This document shows, piece after piece, positions 36,401-50,823 of a stretch of 64,000 bases of DNA. The stretch comes from Colletes latitarsis (taxonomy: Eukaryota > Arthropoda > Insecta > Hymenoptera > Colletidae). Position 1 is the first letter of the stretch. Every line of letters starts with the position of its first letter. A program made the position numbers and the translations under genes. The stretch is from positions 16,882,001 to 16,946,000 of the forward strand of contig NC_135136.1 in the NCBI RefSeq assembly GCF_051014445.1, given 5' to 3'. The notes under the pieces were generated by a model. The model was not told where the DNA came from. It was given only the letters and a program-made list of their open reading frames with translations, and did not search any database.

Positions 36401-37447
36401 CCTCTAAAATATTTATCAAGACCAGGTTTAATTTATTGTTTCTGTGTGGTACCACATTACTACGTGACCCAAACCAGAAAAAACCCAGGATCTGTTCAAC
36501 AAGTATGTGGAAAACGCGAAAGTTTGAGCCTGATGAGGGCAAATCCTAGACCTAACCTAGACCTAACATGCGTTATCCTCTAAAATATTGATCGAAACCA
36601 GGTTTAATTGACTGTTTCAGTGTGGTACCACATTACTACGTGACCCAATCCAGAAATAGCCCAGGATCTAGCGATGAAGTATGAGAAATATGCGAAAGAA
36701 TGAGCCTGATGAGGGTAAATCCCAGACCTATCCCAGACCTAACTTGCGTTATCCTCTAAAATATTGATCGAAACAAGGTTCAATTGACTGTTTCAGCGTG
36801 GTACCACATTACTACGTGATACAATCCAAAAACAGCCCAGGATCTAGCCATGAAGTATGAGAAATATGCGAAAGAATGAGCCTGAAGAGGGCAAATCCCA
36901 GACCTATCCCAGACCTAACTTGCGTTATCCTCTAAAATATTGATCGAAACCAGGTTTAATCGACTGTTTCAGTGTTGTACTTAATTACTGCGTGATGCAA
37001 TCCAGAAAAAACCCAGGATCTGTTCAACACGTATGTGAAGAACGCGAAAGTATGAGCCTGATGAGGGCGAATCCCAGACCTATCCCAGACCTAACTTGTA
37101 ATATCCTCTAAAATATTGATCGAAACCAGGTTTAGTGGGCTGTTCGAGTGTGGTACCACATTACTACGTGATCCAAACGAGAAAAAACCCAGGATCAATT
37201 CAACAAGTATGTGAAAAACGCGAAAGTATGAGCCTGATGAGGGCAAATCTTAGACCTAACCCAGACCTAAGATGCGTTATTCTCTAAAATATTTATCCAG
37301 ACCAGGTTTCATTGAATGTTTCAGTGTGGTACCACATTACTACGTGATACAATCCAGAAATAGCCCGGGATCTAGCCATGAAGTATGAGAAATATGCGAA
37401 AGTATGAGCCTGACGAGGGCAAATCCTAGACCTAACCCAGACCTAAC
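33401..37447. repeat. 23-monomer higher-order repeat, copy C (4047 bp, mosaic)
   Basis: Same length and monomer order as copy B over most of its extent, but not uniform. Between about 35.68 and 36.21 kb, three monomers are replaced by sequence resembling other monomers of the same unit, with no change in total length. From about 37.21 kb the copy departs from B (TATGTGAAAAACGCG and CTTAGACC versions replace TATGTGGAAAACGCG and CCTAGACC). Conversion between repeat copies fits the equal length better than insertion or deletion. Confidence 0.85.
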
Positions 37448-38050
37448 ATGCGTTATCCTCTAAAATACTTATCAAGACCAGGTTTAATTGATTGTTTCAG
37501 TGTGGTCCCACATTTCTACGTGATCCAAACCAGAAAAAACCCAGGATCCGTTCAACAAGTATGTGAAGAATGCGAAAGTATGAGTCTGATGAGAGAAAAT
37601 CCCAGGCCTAACCTAGACCTAACATGCGTTATCCTCAAAAATATTGATCGAAACCTGGTTTAATCGACTGTTTCAGTGTGGTGCCACACTACTACGTGAT
37701 GCAATCCAGAAAAAGCCCAGCATCTAGCCATCAAGTATGAGAAATATGCGAATGAATGAGCCTGATGAGGGCAAATCCTAGACCTATCCCAGACCTAACT
37801 TGCGTTATCCTCTAAAATATTGATCGAAACAAGGTTCAATTGACTGTTTCAGCGTGGTACCACATTACTACGTGATACAATCCAAAAACAGCCCAGGATC
37901 TAGCCATGAAGTATGAGAAATATGCGAAAGAATGAGCCTGATGAGGGCAAATCCCAGACCTATCCCAGACCTAACTTGCGTTATCCTCTAAAATATTGAT
38001 CGAAACCAGGTTTAATCGACTGTTTCAGTGTTGTACTTCATTACTGCGTG
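36570..38050. repeat. block duplicated at 40618-42098 (23-monomer spacing)
   Basis: Landmarks repeat at an offset of 4048 bp: the CTTAGACCTAACCCAGACC block at about 37250 and 41298, the monomer starting 37448 and 41496, and the GTGCCACACTACTACG monomer at about 37680 and 41728. The same 23-monomer spacing therefore persists after copy C, although the sequence between these blocks (38.05-40.6 kb) is built from other monomers, partly shared with 33.9 kb and 42.1-43.8 kb. Confidence 0.75.
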
Positions 38051-41000
38051 ATGCAATCCAGAAAAAACCCAGGATCTGTTCAACACGTATGTGAAGAACG
38101 CGAAAGTATGAGCCTGATGAGGGCGAATCCCAGACCTATCCCAAACCTAACATGTAATATCCTCTAAGATATTGATCGAAACCAGGTTTAGTGGGCTGTT
38201 CCAGTGTGGTACCACATTACTGCGTGATCCAAACGAGAAAAAACCCAGGATCAGTTCTACAAGTATGTGAAGAATTCGAAAGTATGAGTCTGATGAGTGA
38301 AAATCTCAGGGCTAACCTAGACCTAACATGCGTTATCCTCTAAAATATTGATCCAAACCAGGTTTAGTGGACTGTTTCAGTGTGGTACCACTTTACTACA
38401 TGATCCAAAGCAGAGAAAACCCTCGATCAGGTCAACATGTATGTTAGAACTGCGAAAGTATGACCCTGATGAGGGTAAATCCCAGGCCTAACCGAGACCT
38501 AGCATGCGTTGCCCTCTAAAATATTGATGGAAACCAGGTTTAATTGACTGTTTCAGTGATGTACTTCATTACAACGTGATGCAATCCAGAAAAAGCCCAG
38601 GATCTAGCCATCAAGTATGAGAAATATGGGAAAGAATGAGCCTGATGAGAGCAAATCCCAGACCTAACCCAGGCCTAACATGAATTATTCTCTAAAATAT
38701 TGATCGAAACCAGGTTTAATTGACTGTTTCAGTGCGGTACCACATTACTACGTGATCCAATCCAGAAATAGCCCAGGATCCAGCCATGAAGTATCAGAAA
38801 TATGCGAAAGAATGAGCCTGATGAGGGCAAATCCTAGACCTTTCCCAGACCTAACATGCGTTATCCTCTAAAATATTTATCAAGACCAGGTTTAATTGAT
38901 TGTTTCAGTGTGGTCCCACATTTCTACGTGATCCAAACCAGAAAAAACCCAGGATCCGTTCAACAAGTATGTGAAGAATGCGAAAGTATGACCCTGATGA
39001 GGGCAAATCCCAGGCCTAACCCAGACCTGACATGCGTTGTCCTCCAAAATATTGATGGAAACCAGGTTTAATTGACTGTTTCAGTGTTGTACTTCATTAC
39101 TACGTGATGCAATCCAGAAAAAACCCAGGATCAGTTCAACACGTATGTGAAGAACGCGAAAGTATGACCCTGATGAGGGCAAATCCCAGGCCTAACCGAG
39201 ACCTAGCATGCGTTGCCCTCTAAAATATTGATGGAAACCAGGTTTAATTGACTGTTTCAGTGTTGTACCTCATTACTTCGTGATCCAAACCAGAAAAAAC
39301 CCAGGATCAGTTCAACAAGTATGTGGAAAACGCGATAGTATGAGCCTGATGAGGGCGAATCCCAGACCTATCTCAGACCTAACTTGCGTTATCCTCTAAA
39401 ATATTGATCGAAACCAGGTTTAATTGACTGTTACAGCGTGGTACCACATTACTACGTGATACAATCCAGAAACAGCCCAGGATCTAGCCATGAAGTATGA
39501 GAAATATGCGAAAGAATGAGCCTGATGACAGCAAATCCCAGACCTAACCTAGACCTAACATGCGTTATCCTTTAAAATATTTATCAAGATCAGGTTTAAT
39601 TGAATGTTTCATTGTGGTACCACATTACTACGTGATCCAATCCAGAAATAGCCCAGGATCTAGCCATGAAGTATGAGAAATATGCGAAAGAATGAGCCTG
39701 ATGAGTGAAAATCCTAGACCTAACCCAGACCTAACATGCGTTATCCTCTAAAATATTTATCAAGACCAGGTTTAATTTATTGTTTCTGTGTGGTACCACA
39801 TTACTACGTGATCCATACCAGAAAAAACTCAGGATTTGTTCAACAAGTATGTGAAAAATACGAAAGCATGAGTCTGATGAGGGCAAATCCTAGACCTAAC
39901 CCAGACCTAGCATGCGTTATCCTCTAAAATATTGATCGAAACCAGGTTTAATTGAATGTTTCAGTGTGGCACCACATTACTACGTGATGCAGTCCAGAAA
40001 AAGCCCAGGATCTAGCCATCAAGTATGAGAAATATGCGAAAGAATGAGCCTGATGACAGCAAATCCCAGACCTAACCTAGACCTAACATGCGTTATCCTT
40101 TAAAATATTTATCAAGATCAGGTTTAATTGAATGTTTCATTGTGGTACCACATTACTACGTGATCCAATCCAGAAATAGCCCAGGATCTAGCCATGAAGT
40201 ATGAGAAATATGCGAAAGTATGAGCTTGATGAGGGCGAATCCCAGACCTATCCTAGACCTAACTTGCGTTATGCTCTATAATATTGATCGAAACCAGGTT
40301 TAATTGAATGTTTCAGTGTGGCACCACATTACTACGTGATGCAATCCAGAAAAAGCCCAGGATCTAGCCATCAAGTATGAGAAATATGCGAAAGAATGAG
40401 CCTGATGAGAGCAAATCCCAGACCTAACCTAGACCTAACATGCGTTATCCTCTAAAATATTGATCGAAACCAGGTTTAATGGATTGTTTCAGTGTGGTTC
40501 CACATTACTACGTGACCCAAACCAGAAAAAACCCAGGATCTGTTCAACAAGTATGTGGAAAACGCGAAAGTATGAGCCTGATGAGGGCAAATCCTAGACC
40601 TAACCTAGACCTAACATGCGTTATCCTCTAAAATATTGATCGAAACCAGGTTTAATTGACTGTTTCAGTGTGATACCACATTACTACGTGACCCAATCCA
40701 GAAATAGCCCAGGATCTAGCCATGAAGTATGAGAAATATGCGAAAGAATGAGCCTGATGAGGGTAAATCCCAGACCTATCCCAGACCTAACTTGCGTTAT
40801 CCTCTAAAATATTGATCGAAATAAGGTTCAATTGACTGTTTCAGCGTGGTACCACATTACTACGTGATACAATCCAAAAACAGCCCAGGATCTAGCCATG
40901 AAGTATGAGAAATATGCGAATGAATGAGCCTGATGAGGGCAAATCCCAGACCTATCCCAGACCTAACTTGCGTTATCCTCTAAAATATTGATCGAAACCA

Positions 41001-44000
41001 GGTTTAATCGACTGTTTCAGTGTTGTACTTCATTACTGCGTGATGCAATCCAGAAAAAACCCAGGATCTGTTCAACACGTATGTGAAGAACGCGAAAGTA
41101 TGAGCCTGATGAGGGCGAATCCCAGACCTATCCCAGACCTAACTTGTAATATCCTCTAAAATATTGATCGAAACCAGGTTTAGTGGGCTGTTCGAGTGTG
41201 GTACCACATTACTACGTGATCCAAACGAGAAAAAACCCAGGATCAATTCAACAAGTATGTGAAAAACGCGAAAGTATGAGCCTGATGAGGGCAAATCTTA
41301 GACCTAACCCAGACCTAAGATGCGTTATCCTCTAAAATATTGATCGAAACCAGGTTTAATTGAATGTTTCAGTGTGGTACCACATTACTACGTGATACAA
41401 TCCAGAAATAGCCCGGGATCTAGCCATGAAGTATGAGAAATATGCGAAAGTATGAGCCTGACGAGGGCAAATCCTAGACCTAACCCAGACCTAACATGCG
41501 TTATCCTCTAAAATATTTATCAAGACCAGGTTTAATTGATTGTTTCAGTGTGGTCCCACATTTTTACGTGATCCAAACCAGAAAAAACCCAGGATCCGTT
41601 CAACAAGTATGTGAAGAATGCGAAAGTATGAGTCTGATGAGAGAAAATCCCAGGCCTAACCTAGACCTAACATGCGTTATCCTCAAAAATATTGATCGAA
41701 ACCTGGTTTAATCGACTGTTTCAGTGTGGTGCCACACTACTACGTGATGCAATCCAGAAAAAGCCCAGCATCTAGCCATCAAGTATGAGAAATATGCGAA
41801 TGAATGAGCCTGATGAGGGCAAATCCTAGACCTATCCCAGACCTAACTTGCGTTATCCTCTAAAATATTGATCGAAACAAGGTTCAATTGACTGTTTCAG
41901 CGTGGTACCACATTACTACGTGATACAATCCAAAAACAGCCCAGGATCTAGCCATGAAGTATGAGAAATATGCGAAAGAATGAGCCTGATGAGGGCAAAT
42001 CCCAGACCTATCCCAGACCTAACTTGCGTTATCCTCTAAAATATTGATCGAAACCAGGTTTAATCGACTGTTTCAGTGTTGTACTTCATTACAACGTGAT
42101 GCAATCCAGAAAAAGCCCAGGATCTAGCCATCAAGTATGAGAAATATGGGAAAGAATGAGCCTGATGAGAGCAAATCCCAGACCTAACCCAGGCCTAACA
42201 TGAATTATTCTCTAAAATATTGATCGAAACCAGGTTTAATTGACTGTTTCAGTGCGGTACCACATTACTACGTGATCCAATCCAGAAATAGCCCAGGATC
42301 CAGCCATGAAGTATCAGAAATATGCGAAAGAATGAGCCTGATGAGGGCAAATCCTAGACCTTTCCCAGACCTAACATGCGTTATCCTCTAAAATATTTAT
42401 CAAGACCAGGTTTAATTGATTGTTTCAGTGTGGTCCCACATTTCTACGTGATCCAAACCAGAAAAAACCCAGGATTCGTTCAACAAGTATGTGAAGAATG
42501 CGAAAGTATGAGTCTGATGAGTGAAAATCCCAGGCCTAACCTACACCTAACATGCGTTATCCTCAAAAATATTGATCGAAACCTGGTTTAATCGACTGTT
42601 TCAGTGTGGTACCACACTACTACGTGATGCAATCCAGAAACAGCCCAGGATCTAGCCATGAAGTATGAGAAATATGCGAAAGTATGAGCCTGATGAGGGC
42701 GAATCCTAGACCTAACCCAAACCTAACATGCGTTATCCACTAAAATATTTATCAAGACCAGGTTTAATTGAATGTTTCAGTGTGGTACCACATTACTACG
42801 TGAACCAAACCAGAGAAAACCCAGGATCCGTTCAACAAGTATGTGTAGAATGCGAAATTATGAGTCTGATGAGTGAAAATCCCAGGGCTAACCTAGACCT
42901 AACATGCGTTATCCTCCAAAATAAAGATCCAAACCAGGTTTAATGGACTGTTTCAGTGTGGTACCACTTTACTACGTGATCCAAAGCAGAAAAACCCTCG
43001 ATCAGGTCAACATGTATGTTAAAACTGCGAAAGTATGACCCTGATGAGGGCAAATCCCAGGCCTAACCCAGACCTGACATGCATTGTCCTCCAAAATATT
43101 GATGGAAACCAGGTTTAATTGACTGTTTCAGTGTGGTACCACATTACTACGTGATCCAATCCAGAAATAGCCGAGGATCTAGCCATGAAGTATGAGAAAT
43201 ATGCGAAAGCATGAGCCTGACGAGGGCAAATCCTAGACCTAACCCAGACCTAACATGCGTTATCCTCTAAAATATTTATCAAGACCAGGTTTAATTGATT
43301 GTTTCAGTGTGGTCCCACATTACTACGTGATCCAAACCAGAAAAAACCCAGGATCCGTTCAACAAGTATGTGAAGAATGCGAAAGTATGAGTCTGATGAG
43401 TGAAAATCCCAGGCCTAACCTAGACCTAACATGCGTTAATCGTAAAAATATTGATCGAAACCTGGTTTAATCGACTGTTTCAGTGTGGTACCACATTACT
43501 ATGTGATCCAAAGCAGAAATACCCTCGATCAGGTCAACATGTATGTTAGAACTGCGAAAGTATGACCCTGATGAGGGCAAATCCCAGGCCTAACCGAGAC
43601 CTAGCATGCGTTGCCCTCTAAAATATTGATGGAAACCAGGTTTAATTGACTGTTTCAGTGTTGTACCTCATTACTTCGTGATCCAAACCAGAAAAAACCC
43701 AGGATCAGTTCAACAAGTATGTGGAAAACGCGATAGTATGAGCCTGATGAGGGCGAATCCCAGACCTATCTCAGACCTAACTTGCGTTATCCTCTAAAAT
43801 ATTGATCGAAACCAGGTTTAATTGACTGTTACAGCGTGGTACCACATTACTACGTGATACAATCCAGAAACAGCCCAGGATCTAGCCATGAAGTATGAGA
43901 AATATGCGAAAGAATGAGCCTGATGAGGGCAAATCCTAGACCTATACCAGACCTAACTTGCGTTATCCTCTAAAATATTGATCGAAACCAGGTTCAATTG

Positions 44001-44165
44001 AATGTTTCAGTGTGGTGCCACATTACTACGTGATCGATACCAGAAAAAACTCAGGATTTGTTCAACAAGTATGCGAAAAATGCGAAAGCATGAGTCTGAT
44101 GAGGGCAAATCCCAGGCCTAACCTATACCTAACGTGCGTTGTCCTCTAAGATATTGATGGAAACT

Positions 44166-47100
44166 AGGTTTAATGGACTGTTTCAGTGTGGTACCACTTT
44201 ACTACGTGATTGAAAGCAGAAAAAACCTTCGATCAGGTCGACATGTATGTTAGAACTGCGAAAGTATGACCCTGATGAGGGCAATTCCCAGGCCTAACCT
44301 AGACCTAACATGCGTTGCCCTCTAAAATATTGATGGAAACCAGGTTTAATTGACTGTTTCAGTGTTGTACTTCATTACTACGTGATGCAATCCAGAAAAA
44401 GCCCAGGATCTAGCCATCAAGTATGAGAAATATGCGAAAGAATCAGCCTGTTGAGAGCAAATCCCAGACCTAACCCAGACCTAACATGAATTATTCTCTA
44501 AAATATTGATCGAAACCAGGTTTAATTGACTGTTTCGGTGTGGCACCACATTACTACGCGATCCAATCCAGAAATAGCCCAGGATCCAGCCACGAAGTAT
44601 GAGAAATATGCGAAAGTATGAGCCTGATGAGGGCAAATCCTAGACCTAACCCAGACCTAACATGCGTTATCCTCTAAAATATTTATCAAGACCAGGTTTA
44701 ATTGATTGTTTGAGTGTGGTCCCACATTACTACGTGATCCAAACCAGAAAAAACCCAGGTTCCGTTCAACAAGTATGTGAAGAATGCGAAAGTATGAGTC
44801 TGATGAGTGAAAATCCCAGGCCTAACCTAGACCTAACATGCGTTATCCTCAAAAATATTGATCGAAACCTGGTTTAATCGACTGTTTCAGTGTGGTACCA
44901 CACTACTACGTGATGCAATCCAGAAAAAGCCCAGGATCTAGCCATCAAGTATGAGAAATATGCGAAAGAATGAGCCTGATGAGGGTAAATCCCAGACCTA
45001 TCCCAGACCTAACTTGCGTTATCCTCTAAAATACTGATCGAAACCAGGTTTAATCGACTTTTTCAGTGTGGTACCGCATTACTACGCGATCGAAACCAGT
45101 AAAAACCCAGGATCAGTTCAACAAGTTTCTGGAAAACGCGATAGTATGAGCCTGATGAGGGCGAATCCTAGACCTATCTCAGACCTTACTTGCGTTATCC
45201 TCTAAAATATTGATCGAAACCAGGTTTAATTGAATGTTTCAGTGTGGTACCACATTACTACGTGATCCATACCAGAAAAAACTCAGGATTTGTTCAACAA
45301 GTAAGTGAAAAATACGAAAGCATGAGTCTGATGAGGGCAAATCCTAGACCTAACCCAGACCTAACATGCGTTATCCTCTAAAATATTTATCAAGACCAGG
45401 TTTAATTGATTGTTTGAGTGTGGTCCCACATTACTACGTGATCCAAACCAGAAAAAACCCAGGTTCCGTTCAACAAGTATGTGAAGAATGCGAAAGTATG
45501 AGTCTGATGAGTGAAAATCCCAGGCCTAACCTAGACCTAACATGCGTTATCCTCAAAAATATTGATCGAAACCTGGTTTAATCGACTGTTTCAGTGTGGT
45601 ACCACATTACTACGTGATCCATACCAGAAAAAACTCAGGATTTGTTCAACAAGTAAGTGAAAAATACGAAAGCATGAGTCTGATGAGGGCAAATCCTAGA
45701 CCTAACCCAGACCTAACATGCGTTATCCTCTAAAATATTTATCAAGACCAGTTTTAATTGATTGTTTCAGTGTGGTCCCACATTACTACGTGACCCCATC
45801 CAGAAATAGCCCAGGATCTAGCCATGAAGTATGAGAAATATGCGAAAGAATGAGCCTGATGAGGGTAAATCCCAGACCTATCCCAGACCTAACTTGCGTT
45901 ATCCTCTAAAATACTGATCGAAACCAGGTTTAATCGACTTTTTCAGTGTGGTACCGCATTACTACGCGATCGAAACCTGTAAAAACCCAGGATCAGTTCA
46001 ACAAGTATCTGGAAAACGCGATAGTATGAGCCTGATGAGGGCGAATCCTAGACCTATCTCAGACCTTACTTGCGTTATCCTCTAAAATATTGATCGAAAC
46101 CAGGTTTAATTGACTGTTTCAGCGTGGTACCACATTACTACGTGATACAATCCAGAAATAGCCCAGGATCTAGCCATGAAGTATGAGAAATATGCGAAAG
46201 TATGAGCCTGATGAGGGCAAATCCTAGACCTACCCCAGACCTAACATGCGTTATCCTCAAAAATATTTATCAAGACCAGGTTTAATTGAATGTTTCAGTG
46301 TGGTACCACATTACTACGTGATCCATACCAGAAAAAACTCAGGATTTGTTCAACAAGTAAGTGAAAAATACGAAAGCATGAGTCTGATGAGGGCAAATCC
46401 TAGACCTAACCCAGACCTAACATGCGTTATCCTCTAAAATATTTATCAAGACCAGGTTTAATTTATTGTTTCAGTGTGGTACCACATTACTACGTGATCC
46501 ATACCAGAAAAAACTCAGGATTTGTTCAACAAGTATGTGAAAAATACGAAAGCATGAGTCTGATGAGGGCAAATCCTAGACCTAACCCAGACCTAACATG
46601 CGTTATCCTCTAAAATATTGATCGAAACCAGGTTTAATTGAATGTTTCAGTGTGGTACCACATTACTACGTGATCCATACCAGAAAAAACTCAGGATTTG
46701 TTCAACAAGTAAGTGAAAAATACGAAAGCATGAGTCTGATGAGGGCAAATCCTAGACCTAACCCAGACCTAACATGCGTTATCCTCTAAAATATTTATCA
46801 AGACCAGGTTTAATGGACTGTTTCAGTGTGGTACCACTTTACTACGTGATTGAAAGCAGAAAAAACCTTCGATCAGGTCGACATGTATGTTAGAACTGCG
46901 AAAGTATGACCCTGATGAGGGCAAATCCCAGGCCTAACCTAGACCTAACGTGCGTTGCCCTCTAAAATATTGATGGAAACCAGGTTTAATTGACTGTTTC
47001 AGTGTTGTACTTCATTACTACGTGATGCAATCCAGAAAAAGCCCAGGATCTAGCCATCAAGTATGAGAAATATGCGAAAGAATCAGCCTGTTGAGAGCAA

Positions 47101-48726
47101 ATCCCAGACCTAACCCAGACCTAACATGAATTATTCTCTAAAATATTGATCGAAACCAGGTTTAATTGACTGTTTCGGTGTGGCACCACATTACTACGCG
47201 ATCCAATCCAGAAATAGCCCAGGATCCAGCCATGAAGTATGAGAAATATGCGAAAGTATGAGCCTGATGAGGGCAAATCCTAGACCTAACCCAGACCTAA
47301 CATGCGTTATCCTCTAAAATATTTATCAAGACCAGGTTTAATTGATTGTTTGAGTGTGGTCCCACATTACTACGTGATCCAAACCAGAAAAAACCCAGGT
47401 TCCGTTCAACAAGTATGTGAAGAATGCGAAAGTATGAGTCTGATGAGTGAAAATCCCAGGCCTAACCTAGACCTAACATGCGTTATCCTCAAAAATATTG
47501 ATCGAAACCTGGTTTAATCGACTGTTTCAGTGTGGTACCACACTACTACGTGATGCAATCCAGAAAAAGCCCAGGATCTAGCCATCAAGTATGAGAAATA
47601 TGCGAAAGAATGAGCCTGATGAGGGCAAATCCTAGACCTAACCCAGACCTAACATGCGTTATCCTCTAAAATATTTATCAAGACCAGTTTTAATTGATTG
47701 TTTCAGTGTGGTCCCACATTACTACGTGACCCCATCCAGAAATAGCCCAGGATCTAGCCATGAAGTATGAGAAATATGCGAAAGAATGAGCCTGATGAGG
47801 GTAAATCCCAGACCTATCCCAGACCTAACTTGCGTTATCCTCTAAAATACTGATCGAAACCAGGTTTAATCGACTTTTTCAGTGTGGTACCGCATTACTA
47901 CGCGATCGAAACCAGTAAAAACCCAGGATCAGTTCAACAAGTATGTGGAAAACGCGATAGTATGAGCCTGATGAGGGCGAATCCTAGACCTATCTCAGAC
48001 CTTACTTGCGTTATCCTGTAAAATATTGATCGAAACCAGGTTTAATTGACTGTTTCAGCGTGGTACCACATTACTACGTGATACAATCCAGAAATAGCCC
48101 AGGATCTAGCCATGAAGTATGAGAAATATGCGAAAGTATGAGCCTGATGAGGGCAAGTCCTAGACCTACCCCAGACCTAACATGCGTTATCCTCAAAAAT
48201 ATTTATCAAGACCAGGTTTAATTGAATGTTTCAGTGTGGTACCACATTACTACGTGATCCATACCAGAAACAACTCAGGATTTGTTCAACAAGTAAGTGA
48301 AAAATACGAAAGCATGAGTCTGATGAGGGCAAATCCTAGACCTAACCCAGACCTAACATGCGTTATCCTCTAAAATATTTATCAAGACCAGGTTTAATTT
48401 ATTGTTTCAGTGTGGTACCACATTACTACGTGATCCATACCAGAAAAAACTCAGGATTTGTTCAACAAGTATGTGAAAAATACGAAAGCATGAGTCTGAT
48501 GAGGGCAAATCCTAGACCTAACCCAGACCTAACATGCGTTATCCTCTAAAATATTGATCGAAACCAGGTTTAATTGAATGTTTCAGTGTGGTACCACATT
48601 ACTACGTGATCCATACCAGAAAAAACTCAGGATTTGTTCAACAAGTAAGTGAAAAATACGAAAGCATGAGTCTGATGAGGGCAAATCCTAGACCTAACCC
48701 AGACCTAACATGCGTTATCCTCTAAA
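44166..48726. repeat. 11-monomer HOR (1936 bp) with a 15-monomer copy
   Basis: The monomers starting at 45366, 46246 and 46422 recur at 47302, 48182 and 48358, an exact 1936-bp (11 x 176) offset. The segment 46800-47646 instead matches 44166-45010 at 2640 bp (15 x 176), sharing the ACTACGTGATTGAAAGCAG and CTTCGATCAGGTCGACATG variants. The block therefore appears to have been built by more than one round of duplication. No gene is seen. Confidence 0.8.
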
Positions 48727-49941
48727 ATATTTATCAAGACCAGGTTTAATTGATTGTTTTAGTGTGGTCCCACATTTCTACGTGATCCAAACCAGAAAAA
48801 ACCCAGGATCCGTTCAACAAGTATGTGAAGAATGCGAAAGTATGAGTCTGATGAGAGAAAATCCCAGGCCTAACCTAGACCTAACATGCGTTATCCTCAA
48901 AAATATTGAGCGAAACCTGGTTTAATCGACTGTTTCAGTGTGGTGCCACACTACTACGTGATACAATCCAAAAACAGCCCAGGATCTAGTCATGAAGTAT
49001 GAGAAATATGCGAATGAATGAGCCTGATGAGGGCAAATCCTAGACCTATCCCAGACCTAACTTGCGTTATCCTCTAAAATATTGATCGAAACAAGGTTCA
49101 ATTGACTGTTTCAGCGTGGTACCACATTACTACGTGATACAATCCAAAAACAGCCCAGGATCTAGTCATGAAGTATGAGAAATATGCGAAAGAATGAGCC
49201 TGATGAGGGCAAATCCCAGACCTATCCCAGACCTAACTTGTAATATCCTCTAAAATATTGATCGAAACCAGGTTTAGTGGGCTGTTCCAGTGTGGTACCA
49301 CATTACTACGTGATCCAAACGAGAAAAAACCCAGGATCAGTTCTACAAGTATGTGAAGAATTCGAAAGTATGAGTCTGATGAGTGAAAATCTCAGGGCTA
49401 ACCTAGACCTAACATGCGTTATCCTCTAAAATATTGATCGAAACCAGGTTTAATGGATTGTTTCAGTGTGGTACCACATTACTACGTGATCCAAACCAGA
49501 AAAAACCCAGGATCTGTTCAACAAGTATGTGAAGAACGCGAAAGTATGAGCCTGATGAGGGCGAATCCCAGACCTATCCCAGACCTAACTTGCGTTATCC
49601 TCTAAAATATTGATCGAAACCAGGATTAATTGACTGTTTCAGTGTGGTACCACATTACTACGTGATGCAATCCAGAAATAGCCCAGGATCTGTTCAACAA
49701 GTATGTGAAAAACGCGAAAGTATGAGCCTGATGAGGGCAAATCCCATACCTATGCCAGACATAACTTGCGTTATCCTCTAAAATATTGATCGAAACCAGG
49801 TTTAATTGACTGTTTCAGTGTGGTACCACATTACTACGTGATCCAATCCAGAATTAGCCGAGGATCTAGCCATGAAGTATGAGAAATATGCGAAAGTATG
49901 AGCCTGACGAGGGCAAATCCTAGACCTAACCCAGACCTAAC

Positions 49942-50647
49942 ATGCGTTATCCTCTAAAATATTTATCAAGACCAGGTTTAATTGATTGTTTCAGTGTGGT
50001 CCCACATTACTACGTGATCCAAACCAGAAAAAACCCAGGATCCGTTCAACAAGTATGTGAAGAATGCGAAAGTATGAGTCTGATGAGTGAAAATCCCAGG
50101 CCAAACCTAGACCTAACATGCGTTAATCGTAAAAATATTGATCGAAACCTGGTTTAATCGACTGTTTCAGTGTGGTACCACATTACTATGTGATCCGAAC
50201 CAGAAAATAGCCCAGGATCTGTTCAACGAGTATGTGAAGTGTGCGAGAGTTTGAGTCTGATGAGGGCAAATCCCAGTCCAATCCCAGACCTATCTTGCGT
50301 TATCCTCTAAAATATTTATCAAGACCAGGTTTAATTGATTGTTTCAGTGTGGTCCCACATTACTACGTGATCCAAACCAGAAAAAACCCAGGATCCGTTA
50401 AACAAGTATGTGAAGAATGCGAAAGTATGAGTCTGATGAGTGAAAATCCCAGGCCAAACCTAGACCTAACATGCGTTAATCGTAAAAATATTGATCGAAA
50501 CCTGGTTTAATCGACTGTTTCAGTGTGGTACCACATTACTATGTGATCCAAACCAGAAAATAGCCCAGGATCTGTTCAACGAGTATGTGAAGTGTGCGAG
50601 AGGTTGAGTCTGATGAGGGCAAATCCCAGACCAATCCCAGACCTATC
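49942..50647. repeat. dimeric HOR (353 bp x 2)
   Basis: A two-monomer unit repeats immediately. 49942-50294 and 50295-50647 share the variants GCGTTAATCGTAAAAATATT and ACTATGTGATCC(A/G)AACC, with the rare GAGTATGTGAAGTGTGCGAG following. The unit is 353 bp, one base more than two monomers. It is the shortest higher-order period I can see in the window. A related GTGTGCGAGAG monomer recurs at about 51.65 kb. Confidence 0.78.
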
Positions 50648-50823
50648 TTGCGTTATCCTCTAAAATATTGATCGAAACCAGGTTTAATCGACTGTTTCAG
50701 TGTGGTACCACATTACTACGTGATCCAATCCAGAAATAGCCGAGGATCTAGCCATGAAGTATGAGAAATATGCGAAAGTATGAGCCTGACGAGGGCAAAT
50801 CCTAGACCTAACCCAGACCTAAC

